From Bacillota bacterium (GTDB lineage Bacteria; Bacillota; Bacilli; Bacillales_B; DSM-18226): a DNA stretch of 6,350 bases. A model generated the notes under the pieces. It was given only the letters and a program-made list of their open reading frames with translations. It was not told the origin of the DNA and searched no databases. The translations under genes and the position numbers were made by a program. Below are positions 1 through 4,551 of this stretch, piece by piece. The stretch lies in NCBI GenBank assembly GCA_030705665.1, contig JAUZQA010000254.1, positions 1 through 6,350 on the forward strand, in the 5' to 3' direction. Numbering within the stretch: position 1 is the stretch's first letter; the number at the start of each line of letters is the position of its first letter.

Positions 1-60
1 AGACATTTTCTTAACATATTCAAGAAATTCCTTCTCCAATTGAACAGTATTTAGTCTCAT
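1..60 (-). CDS. 5' end of a minus-strand gene, possibly M32 carboxypeptidase (partial)
   Basis: Only the first 20 codons lie in the window; the rest is beyond the left edge. The ATG is at 60-58 and is preceded on the minus strand by AAAGGGG with an 8-nt spacer, a good ribosome binding site. The visible product is MRLNTVQLEKEFLEYVKKMS, an amphipathic, charged start without a signal peptide or membrane segment. The EKEF-(L/F)-x-x-(V/L)-K-(K/R)-(M/I)-S pattern resembles, from memory, the N-terminus of Bacillus M32 metallocarboxypeptidases (B. subtilis YpwA type), which trim peptides in the cytoplasm. Twenty residues cannot prove this, because the HEXXH zinc site would be far outside the window. 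An intrinsic terminator at 121-155 separates it from the upstream minus-strand DUF2249 gene, so it is probably transcribed separately from the AT-rich stretch 61-120, where I see no convincing -35/-10 pair. Confidence 0.6.
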   Translation of the reverse strand, partial: MRLNTVQLEKEFLEYVKKMS

Positions 61-120
61 TGAACATACCCCTTTCCTTTCTTCCATATTTTATCATAAT
101 ATGCAAAATTCAATAAAATA

Positions 121-155
121 ATAAAAAAACAACAGAAATAACTTATTTCTGTTGT
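121..155 (-). terminator. Rho-independent terminator of the minus-strand DUF2249 gene
   Basis: ACAACAGAAATAA at 129-141 and TTATTTCTGTTGT at 143-155 are a perfect 13-bp inverted repeat. Read on the minus strand, the hairpin is followed at once by TTTTTTTAT (129-121), the classic U-tract. It lies about 50 bp past the stop codon of the DUF2249 gene (204-437) and ahead of the partial gene at 1-60. The stem is AT-rich, so it may be only moderately efficient. Confidence 0.85.
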
Positions 156-171
156 ATAATCAGTTTATAGT

Positions 172-196
172 AAAATATTCGAATATTAAATATTTT
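172..196. repeat. AT-rich inverted repeat in a 3' untranslated region
   Basis: AAAATATT (172-179) and AATATTTT (189-196) are complementary arms. A perfect 14-bp palindrome, AATATTCGAATATT, also occupies 174-187. It lies between the DUF2249 stop codon and the terminator at 121-155. It may be an mRNA 3' hairpin or simply low-complexity AT-rich sequence; no protein or function is implied. Confidence 0.4.
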
Positions 197-203
197 GGGA
201 CTT

Positions 204-437
204 TTATCTTTTTTCAATTGCAATCTTCCATGTTTCAGGACCTTCTTCAAGATATTCCCAAGTGAATTGGTCTGCTCTTTCTATCATAAATTGATATTGA
301 AGCGGCCTTGGATCGTGGTCGTTCACAATTAGCATAGCTTCTCCTGATTCCAACTCATCAAACCCATTCATAATGGTTGGATGTTTTTCCCTTGGTGGAA
401 AATCTGGAACATTTACCGTCTTAACAAAAGTTTTCAT
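204..437 (-). CDS. DUF2249 domain protein, hemerythrin-associated type (77 aa)
   Basis: A small soluble protein made of one DUF2249 domain. The family is uncharacterised and its role is unproven; relatives are found beside or fused to hemerythrin, Fe-S repair and denitrification proteins. Family signatures are PPREKHP (residues 14-20), a Gly-Glu turn (SGEA, about 31-34) and NDHDPRPLQYQF (39-50), then WEYLEEGP-x-x-WKI near the C-terminus. It contains no cysteine, signal peptide or membrane helix. The ATG at 437 is chosen because AGGAG (450-446) then has an 8-nt spacer; an in-frame GTG at 446 overlaps that ribosome binding site and is unlikely. The gene is monocistronic, with its own promoter and a perfect TGTGA-N6-TCACA site (513-528) upstream and a terminator at 121-155. 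Its likely co-regulation with norB argues for a role in the NO response, which is inference. Two other DUF2249 genes (4057-4290 and 4332-4538) are only distantly similar. Confidence 0.9.
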   Translation of the reverse strand: MKTFVKTVNVPDFPPREKHPTIMNGFDELESGEAMLIVNDHDPRPLQYQFMIERADQFTWEYLEEGPETWKIAIEKR

Positions 438-458
438 CGGTTTCACTCCTGATAAATA

Positions 459-477
459 ATTGGGTTATTGGGTTATT
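459..477. repeat. 8-bp tandem repeat in the DUF2249 5' leader
   Basis: ATTGGGTT is present twice in tandem, followed by a partial third copy (ATT). On the minus strand it gives AATAACCCAATAACCCAAT within the predicted 42-nt untranslated leader, between the inferred start point near 479 and the ribosome binding site. I see no evident pairing with the ribosome binding site; it may be incidental. Confidence 0.5.
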
Positions 478-485
478 TCTCTTTT

Positions 486-528
486 ATTATAAAAAATATT
501 TGTGTTAGTTTTTGTGAGTCCAATCACA
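486..528 (-). promoter_or_regulatory. Class II Crp/Fnr-dependent promoter of the DUF2249 gene
   Basis: TGTGAGTCCAATCACA at 513-528 is a 10/10 match to the Crp and Bacillus-Fnr operator TGTGA-N6-TCACA. On the minus strand a perfect -10 element TATAAT lies at 491-486, which puts the transcription start near G479. The operator centre (520.5) is then at -41.5, the canonical class II activation position. There is no good -35 hexamer, as expected for an activator-dependent promoter. The likely binder is the Crp/Fnr-family regulator encoded at 3326-4018, or a separate genomic Fnr. The same site also lies upstream of the plus-strand small gene at 572, but not at an activating distance that I can recognise. 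Confidence 0.75.
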
Positions 529-571
529 CTTTAACCATGATTTTATTACTGCACTAAAGGAGGAAATGAAA

Positions 572-718
572 TTGAAAGAATTGGTTGGAAGGTGCTCTTG
601 TTGTGGAAAGGAACTTTTTTGTTTAGACGGTTTTTTTAATGGGATTTATACAAAAGACAAAAAAATAATTTGCTTTGAATGTGAATCTCAATTAAAAGAG
701 AACAATCCGCAAAGCTAG
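572..718 (+). CDS. Small zinc-ribbon-like Cys-rich protein (48 aa, hypothetical)
   Basis: A short soluble protein of unknown function. It has two CxxC knuckles: C-S-C-C near residues 8-11 and C-F-E-C near 34-37, about 22 residues apart, with one extra Cys (about 17) between them. This spacing is typical of a zinc ribbon that binds one zinc ion. It is basic and has no membrane segment. The ribosome binding site AAAGGAGG (556-563) is only 2 nt from an in-frame ATG at 566 but 8 nt from the TTG at 572, so TTG is preferred; starting at ATG would give 50 aa. The stop codon at 716-718 falls in the loop of the terminator shared with norB. It is divergent from the DUF2249 gene and convergent with norB. 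A weak promoter is possible (TTGTGA at 512-517, CATGAT at 536-541). I do not recognise a family, although small Bacillus zinc-ribbon proteins of the YlaI kind are similar in style. Confidence 0.65.
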   Translation: MKELVGRCSCCGKELFCLDGFFNGIYTKDKKIICFECESQLKENNPQS

Positions 719-730
719 TCTTTGCGGATT
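704..730. terminator. Hairpin terminator shared by convergent norB and the small plus-strand gene
   Basis: AATCCGCAAAG (704-714) and CTTTGCGGATT (720-730) form a perfect 11-bp stem with a 5-nt loop (CTAGT) that contains the stop codon of the small gene. On the minus strand the stem is followed by GTTCTCTTTTAATT, a usable T-rich tail 12 bp past the norB stop. On the plus strand the tail is only ATTTGTTCC, so termination there may be weaker. Confidence 0.8.
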
Positions 731-742
731 TGTTCCATCTAT

Positions 743-3106
743 CTATTCTTCATCAATAGCAAGATCTTTTACTGGAAGTTTTTCATTTTCCTGATGTGTT
801 GCTTTACGCAAATTCAATAAACCTTTAAAACAGAAGATCACTAATATGATAACACCAATTAAGAAAATCGTATCTGGAACTGCACGCCATAGCATTAGAT
901 CCTGCACGATCGGCTGTTTTAAAAATGCTGCTGAACGGGATGCGTTAAATCCGTCATTAAATGCTGTTTTAATTTGTAGGAAACCAACAGGCAATAATGC
1001 TACAACAACCATTCCCGCAAGACCAACGTTCAGCAAAATGCAACTTAATTTTATCCATTTGTCATTCCAGGCTTCAGGTTTCACGATATTCCGCAGTGAG
1101 AATAATAGTACGGCGATTGCAAACATTCCGTAAACACCCATCATCGCGGCATGGCCGTGTGCTGCCGTTAATTGCTGCCCGTGTTCAAAGAAAGCTACTG
1201 CTGGAAGATTAATTAAAAATCCAAGTACACCAGCGCCAACCAAGTTCCACACAGCGACAGAAATTAAGAACCAGAAACTGCCTTTATATGGGAAGTCCAC
1301 TCCGCCATCTCGCATCATTTTATATTGCTCATAGGCTTCGAGAATTAATAAGGTTAATGGAACAACCTCCAATGCTGAGAAAACAGCTCCTAAACCAATC
1401 CAAACCTCTGCTGAACCATTATAGTAATAGTGGTGTCCGATTCCCAAAACGCCGCTGCCAAGAAGCAGGATTAATTGGAAATACATTTGTCTAACCGTCG
1501 ATTTTTTCGTAACCAGGCCAAGCTGAACCATTAAGAATCCAATTACAACAACTGCAAATACTTCAAAAATACCTTCTACCCATAAGTGAATGATCCACCA
1601 GCGCCAATAGTCGGCAAATGTATAACTGGTATCAGGATTAATAAATAAAGCAAAGATATAGAATGCTGGTACTGCTAATGCTGAGTAGAATAGCAGATGG
1701 ATTAGTCCACCCTTATCTGTTTCTTTCTTCAGCCCAGCTTTTATTCCACGATAAACAATAAACAGCCAGATCAGCATACCAACAATCAGGATAATCTGCC
1801 AAATACGCCCTTCTTCGATATATGTCCATCCAGTATGGCCTAATAAGAACCAAAGATTACCTAAATAACCGTTGACACCAAGCCATTCACCAACCATACT
1901 TCCGCCAACAAGTACAATAAGTGCCCAGAATAAAATATCTACTAGTAAGCCTTGTTTTTTCGGCTCGAAGCCGCCAACATTTGGGGCAATGTAAATACCC
2001 ATTCCTAACCATGAGGTTGCAATCCAGAAGACAGCAAGCTGCAGGTGGAATCCTTTGGCAATATTAAACGGCAAAATATCGTGAATCCATTTAATTCCGA
2101 AGAAGCTCTGCGGCTCCGTATAATAGTGGGCCAGCAGTGCACCAAACATACATTGAACAAAGAATAAAACTGAAACAATGAAAAAGTATTTTCCGCTTTT
2201 CAATTGTGAAATCGTGACCGGGACTTTTCTCAAATCAATTTTTGGAAAGTTTCCCTCTGTGTAAGCTTCCTTCATATTCAGTTCATAGCGATGGTAGAAA
2301 TAGAGAATGATACCGATAAATAGAATCAATAATGTTACACTTGCACCGCTCCACCAAATAGCTGAGAATGAAACAGTGTTTCCTGAATCCTGGTAATATG
2401 GCCAGTTATTTGTATACGTAATTTTATCGCCAGGTCGTACGGTGCTTGATAACCAGGCGGTCCAGAAAAAGAAGTCGGAAATTTGTTTGATTTGACTTCC
2501 GTCTGCTACATATGCACGGTTTTTTGTCGGCATATCTGATTCTTTTATTAGGTTTGATTTTAACCCCCAGCCGTCACCTTTAGTAAAAATACCTTGATAA
2601 TATGTTCTTACCTTCTGTAATCCATAACTTTGTGCATCTGTTAATTTCAATGTATCCCCGCTGCTGTCATATCGGTTTTGTCGCATTTCTGTGATTACAT
2701 TGCTTTTGATAACAGATTTTTGATCTGTATTTAATTGAGAAAATGTTTTGCCGAACTTTTCTTTTGCTTTGTAGTCTTGCATTCCTTGTGTATAAATTTG
2801 CAATGCTTCGGCAGTGTAGTCAGGTCCAATATAGGAGCCATTTCCTAACACAGAGCCATATTCCATCAGACCATATTTTTCCCAGACGGCCTGGCCCCCC
2901 ATGATGGTTGCTTTTGTAAATAATACATCTCCCTTTTGATCAGTCACCTTTAAAGGCCTTGGTGCCTGCTCTTTAAATATCCAATATCCTCCACAAAGTA
3001 AAACCGTAAAGGTTAAAATAATTGTGGTTATCAAAATGGATTTTAAAAGCGCGTTTTTATTCCGTTTATCCACAATTTTTGTGGACACCCCACTGTGTAT
3101 CTCCAT
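743..3106 (-). CDS. norB: Quinol-dependent nitric oxide reductase, single subunit (qNOR)
   Basis: Membrane enzyme of the heme-copper oxidase superfamily that reduces 2 NO to N2O and water using (mena)quinol. At 787 aa it has normal qNOR length. An N-terminal helix (about 21-43) is followed by an extracytoplasmic cytochrome-c-like domain (about 45-245) with no CXXCH, so no heme c, which is the qNOR hallmark. About 13 further helices follow. Motif positions agree with the known NOR active site: H354 and H652 for low-spin heme b; H650 for heme b3; H507, H558 and H559 for FeB; and the NOR-specific glutamates E511 (HLWVEG) and E580 (ALEVVPL). The C-terminal HGHAAMMGVYG helix is intact. The ATG at 3106 is chosen because AAAGG lies 9 nt upstream; in-frame upstream codons (ATG at 3115, start at 3154) abut or precede that site. 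It is divergent from the regulator operon, with a Crp/Fnr-type site centred at -41.5. The gene is sometimes called norZ or qnorB. Confidence 0.98.
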   Translation of the reverse strand: MEIHSGVSTKIVDKRNKNALLKSILITTIILTFTVLLCGGYWIFKEQAPRPLKVTDQKGDVLFTKATIMGGQAVWEKYGLMEYGSVLGNGSYIGPDYTAEALQIYTQGMQDYKAKEKFGKTFSQLNTDQKSVIKSNVITEMRQNRYDSSGDTLKLTDAQSYGLQKVRTYYQGIFTKGDGWGLKSNLIKESDMPTKNRAYVADGSQIKQISDFFFWTAWLSSTVRPGDKITYTNNWPYYQDSGNTVSFSAIWWSGASVTLLILFIGIILYFYHRYELNMKEAYTEGNFPKIDLRKVPVTISQLKSGKYFFIVSVLFFVQCMFGALLAHYYTEPQSFFGIKWIHDILPFNIAKGFHLQLAVFWIATSWLGMGIYIAPNVGGFEPKKQGLLVDILFWALIVLVGGSMVGEWLGVNGYLGNLWFLLGHTGWTYIEEGRIWQIILIVGMLIWLFIVYRGIKAGLKKETDKGGLIHLLFYSALAVPAFYIFALFINPDTSYTFADYWRWWIIHLWVEGIFEVFAVVVIGFLMVQLGLVTKKSTVRQMYFQLILLLGSGVLGIGHHYYYNGSAEVWIGLGAVFSALEVVPLTLLILEAYEQYKMMRDGGVDFPYKGSFWFLISVAVWNLVGAGVLGFLINLPAVAFFEHGQQLTAAHGHAAMMGVYGMFAIAVLLFSLRNIVKPEAWNDKWIKLSCILLNVGLAGMVVVALLPVGFLQIKTAFNDGFNASRSAAFLKQPIVQDLMLWRAVPDTIFLIGVIILVIFCFKGLLNLRKATHQENEKLPVKDLAIDEE
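3069..3085. repeat. Perfect 7-bp inverted repeat inside the norB 5' coding end
   Basis: TCCACAA (3069-3075) and TTGTGGA (3079-3085) flank a 3-nt spacer. It sits in roughly codons 8-13 of norB, about 50-65 nt into the predicted transcript. It could form a small hairpin near the translation start or serve as an operator; coding constraint alone could also produce it. Confidence 0.45.
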
Positions 3107-3133
3107 TATGCTCATCCTTTCACGTTTGTTTAC

Positions 3134-3183
3134 GCTCTTTATTGTACTTGTCACAACGCGGTCACAAAGTGAGGTTGCTCATT
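3134..3183 (-). promoter_or_regulatory. norB promoter with class II Crp/Fnr-type site
   Basis: On the minus strand a -10 element TACAAT lies at 3146-3141, giving a start point near 3134 and a leader of about 28 nt. The palindromic AGTGAGGTTGCTCATT at 3168-3183 matches TGTGA-N6-TCACA at 7 of 10 positions (TGA-N6-TCA core intact). It is centred at 3175.5, exactly -41.5. No good -35 hexamer is present. The -10 and following bases (TACAATAAAGAG) closely resemble those of the DUF2249 promoter (TATAATAAAAGAG). This suggests that both are activated by the same regulator. Confidence 0.6.
3149..3168 (-). promoter_or_regulatory. Tandem TTGTGAC direct repeat in the norB promoter
   Basis: On the minus strand two TTGTGAC copies (3167-3161 and 3156-3150) are spaced 11 bp apart, one helical turn, between the -10 element and the Crp/Fnr-type site. 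They resemble the B. subtilis ResD half-site TTTGTGAAT (family consensus from memory). ResD is a redox/NO-linked response regulator, but binding inside the -35/-10 spacer would be unusual for an activator. The factor that binds here, if any, is unknown. Confidence 0.35.
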
Positions 3184-3190
3184 CTAAACC

Positions 3191-3206
3191 TGTGATTTTT
3201 AGCACA
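3191..3206. promoter_or_regulatory. Second Crp/Fnr-type site in the norB-regulator intergenic region
   Basis: TGTGATTTTTAGCACA matches TGTGA-N6-TCACA at 9 of 10 positions. Its centre (3198.5) is at about -64.5 for norB and -90.5 for the regulator operon, close to class I (remote) activation positions. It may therefore serve both divergent promoters together with the promoter-proximal sites. Confidence 0.6.
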
Positions 3207-3210
3207 GCAC

Positions 3211-3225
3211 TGAGAATAATTTTCA
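3211..3225. promoter_or_regulatory. Fur-like 7-1-7 palindrome
   Basis: TGAGAATAATTTTCA matches the Bacillus Fur box TGATAATNATTATCA at 12 of 14 defined positions and has the 7-1-7 architecture. The PerR consensus fits less well (10 of 14). It lies upstream of both predicted divergent promoters, so its effect cannot be read from position. Iron control of a heme/iron NO-detoxification locus would be reasonable, but AT-rich DNA can give such matches by chance. Confidence 0.4.
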
Positions 3226-3239
3226 AAACAGCACAATTC

Positions 3240-3289
3240 TATGACGGAGGTCACTTATTTTATATTTGATCATTGCTAAAATGTTTTTA
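3240..3289 (+). promoter_or_regulatory. Promoter of the regulator operon with class II Crp/Fnr-type site
   Basis: TATGACGGAGGTCACT at 3240-3255 matches TGTGA-N6-TCACA at 8 of 10 positions. An extended -10, TGCTAAAAT (TG at 3274-3275, TAAAAT at 3277-3282), places the start near A3289, so the operator centre (3247.5) is again exactly -41.5. The leader is about 37 nt. If the encoded regulator binds here, the operon is autoregulated. Confidence 0.6.
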
Positions 3290-3325
3290 CAGCTAAAGTA
3301 ATTCTTAAATAGAAGGTGATAATAA

Positions 3326-4018
3326 GTGAGACAAGAAGATATAGTGATGAGACTATCCAAAGTTCCACTCTTTAAAGAGTTGTCCCATGACGAGCTGGCA
3401 CCGTTTGTAGCAGTTGCTCAAACACGTTTTTATAAAAATAAAATGTACGCTTTTATGCAGGACGACCCGCTGGATCGTGTCTTCTTTATTCATAGTGGAA
3501 AGGTAAAGATATGCCGAACAGATTTAAGCGGCAAAGAACAAATTATCTCTGTTCTCGAACCAGGAGAAATGTTTCCGCATGCAGGTTTTTTCAGACATGG
3601 TAAATATCCGGCGCATGCAGAGATATTGGAAGATTCTTATCTGATCGTCATTCCGATTGACAAATTTGAAGAAATCCTAATTTCTTATCCGGAACTTTGC
3701 ATCAAAATATTTAAAGTTTTAGGTGAAAAAATTGTTGACCTGCAAGGCAGATTGGAAGCCCAAGTACTTCATAATACTTATGAACAAATTATTTTGTTAT
3801 TGATAAGGCTCTGTAAATCCAATGGAGAAAAAAGAGATGACCTCTTTAAGCTGACTACACAATTCACAAACAGAGAATTGGCAAATATGATTGGTACCTC
3901 CAGAGAAACAGTAAGCCGAACCATTAACCAGTTAAAAAAGAAAGACTTTATAATGCAGGATAACGAAGGTTTTTATTTATTGGATCGTGAAGGACTAAAG
4001 CAAGAGCTTTTTTATTAA
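3326..4018 (+). CDS. Crp/Fnr-family transcriptional regulator (230 aa), likely NO- or redox-responsive
   Basis: A cytoplasmic DNA-binding activator with the normal family layout: cyclic-nucleotide-type beta-roll (about 10-120), long dimerisation helix (about 122-160) and winged helix-turn-helix (about 175-225). The recognition helix carries S-R-E-T-V-S-R (192-198). It retains the R-E-x-x-x-R arrangement that in Crp and B. subtilis Fnr reads TGTGA half-sites. It has only three scattered Cys (63, 125, 163), so neither the E. coli FNR nor the B. subtilis Fnr cluster is present. The phosphate-binding cassette reads YPAHAE (94-99), without the cAMP-contacting Arg. It is therefore probably neither an Fe-S Fnr nor a cAMP receptor. 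A heme/NO sensor of DNR/NnrR type is possible; the local histidines H85, H91 and H97 are notable. The GTG start is supported by AAGGTG 7 nt upstream; ATG at 3347 is an unlikely alternative. It is the first gene of a five-gene operon and divergent from norB. Confidence 0.9.
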   Translation: MRQEDIVMRLSKVPLFKELSHDELAPFVAVAQTRFYKNKMYAFMQDDPLDRVFFIHSGKVKICRTDLSGKEQIISVLEPGEMFPHAGFFRHGKYPAHAEILEDSYLIVIPIDKFEEILISYPELCIKIFKVLGEKIVDLQGRLEAQVLHNTYEQIILLLIRLCKSNGEKRDDLFKLTTQFTNRELANMIGTSRETVSRTINQLKKKDFIMQDNEGFYLLDREGLKQELFY

Positions 4019-4056
4019 ACTAAATTATTTTCTACTATATAAAGGAGATGTTAATT

Positions 4057-4290
4057 TTGGAAGCTAGAACAATTGAGTTGGATGTCCGTGAGGATTTAAA
4101 AAATAAAATTGAGCCTTTTCAAAAAATAATGGGGGTTATAAGCAGTTTAAAAGCAAACGATACATTTATTCTGCATGCACCATTTAAGCCAACACCATTA
4201 TTTGCAGTTTTAAAAGCAAAAGGATTTACACATGAAGAAGAAGAAATCGATGAAAAGCATTGGAAGGTAACTTTTGTTAAGAAAAGCTAA
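4057..4290 (+). CDS. DUF2249 domain protein, LDVRED type (77 aa)
   Basis: Second of three DUF2249 proteins in the window. The single domain opens with IELDVRED (5-12), continues with EPFQKIM and FILHAPFKPTPLF, and ends with EEEIDEKHWKVTF. This subtype differs from the other two: the usual N-D-x-x-P turn is replaced by H-A-P-F-K-P. It is soluble, acidic in its C-terminal half and has no cysteine. Biochemical function is unknown; the domain resembles the TusA/SirA fold by motif but has no sulfur-carrier Cys. AAAGGAG (4041-4047) directly abuts an in-frame ATG at 4048, which is too close. TTG at 4057, 9 nt downstream, is the better start; the ATG would add three residues. It follows the regulator gene by 38 nt and precedes the next DUF2249 gene by 41 nt with no terminator, so it belongs to the same operon. 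Confidence 0.88.
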   Translation: MEARTIELDVREDLKNKIEPFQKIMGVISSLKANDTFILHAPFKPTPLFAVLKAKGFTHEEEEIDEKHWKVTFVKKS

Positions 4291-4331
4291 TCAGATTTAA
4301 AACGAAATCATATTCAAAAGGAGGGGCAACA

Positions 4332-4538
4332 ATGATTTTGGATAACCGGGGCTTAGAACCCCCACAGCCAATGATGCGGACACTTGCTGCATTAGAATCA
4401 TTGAGTGATGATGAAACCTTAACCATCATAAATGACAGAAGGCCAATGTTTCTCTATGAACAATTAGAAGATTTAGGGTACAAGCAGCGTACCGAACAAC
4501 AAGAAGACGGAAGTTTTAAGATTGAAATCTTCCGATAA
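4332..4538 (+). CDS. DUF2249 domain protein, RGLEPP type (68 aa)
   Basis: Third DUF2249 protein and the closest to the family core: LDNRGLEPPQPMMRTLAAL (3-21), LTIINDRRPMFLYEQLEDLG and a C-terminal FKIEIF strand. The opening motif parallels that of TusA-type sulfur carriers (L-D-x-R-G-L-x-C-P-x-P), but the catalytic Cys position is Pro and the protein contains no Cys. Sulfur transfer is therefore unlikely, and a binding or scaffolding role is more plausible (inference). The ATG at 4332 has AAAGGAGG 7 nt upstream. The stop codon lies 13 nt before the next start, so translation of the membrane protein is probably coupled. Within the operon it sits between another DUF2249 gene and the heme-copper-fold membrane protein. 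Confidence 0.9.
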   Translation: MILDNRGLEPPQPMMRTLAALESLSDDETLTIINDRRPMFLYEQLEDLGYKQRTEQQEDGSFKIEIFR

Positions 4539-4551
4539 GAAGGTGAGTTAA

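Noticed and set aside
61..120. Promoter for the partial left-edge gene
   Set aside because: TATGAT and TAAAAT motifs exist on the minus strand, but no -35 lies at 16-18 bp; the stretch is too AT-rich to judge.
846..1494. Plus-strand open frames (846-1133, 997-1212, 1288-1494) opposite norB
   Set aside because: They lie fully antisense to the intact norB frame, have no ribosome binding site worth the name, and show no domain-like composition.
743..3106. Possibility that norB is a cytochrome c-dependent NorB or a NorC-NorB fusion with heme c
   Set aside because: No CXXCH occurs in the N-terminal domain, and the full-length single-chain layout is that of quinol-dependent NOR.
3242..3253. TGACGGAGGTCA as a separate palindromic operator
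   Set aside because: It is the core of the Crp/Fnr-type site at 3240-3255, so it is not counted twice.
3024..3269. Plus-strand open frame across the norB start and intergenic region
   Set aside because: It overlaps the norB N-terminus and the predicted operators; its translation has no recognisable features.
3326..4018. Calling the regulator Fnr
   Set aside because: It lacks the C-terminal Cys cluster of Bacillus Fnr and the N-terminal cluster of E. coli FNR, so the symbol is not justified.
4019..4056. A separate promoter before the first plus-strand DUF2249 gene (TATATAAA near 4037)
   Set aside because: The gap is only 38 nt, no plausible -35 is found at proper spacing, and no terminator precedes it; operon transcription is simpler.
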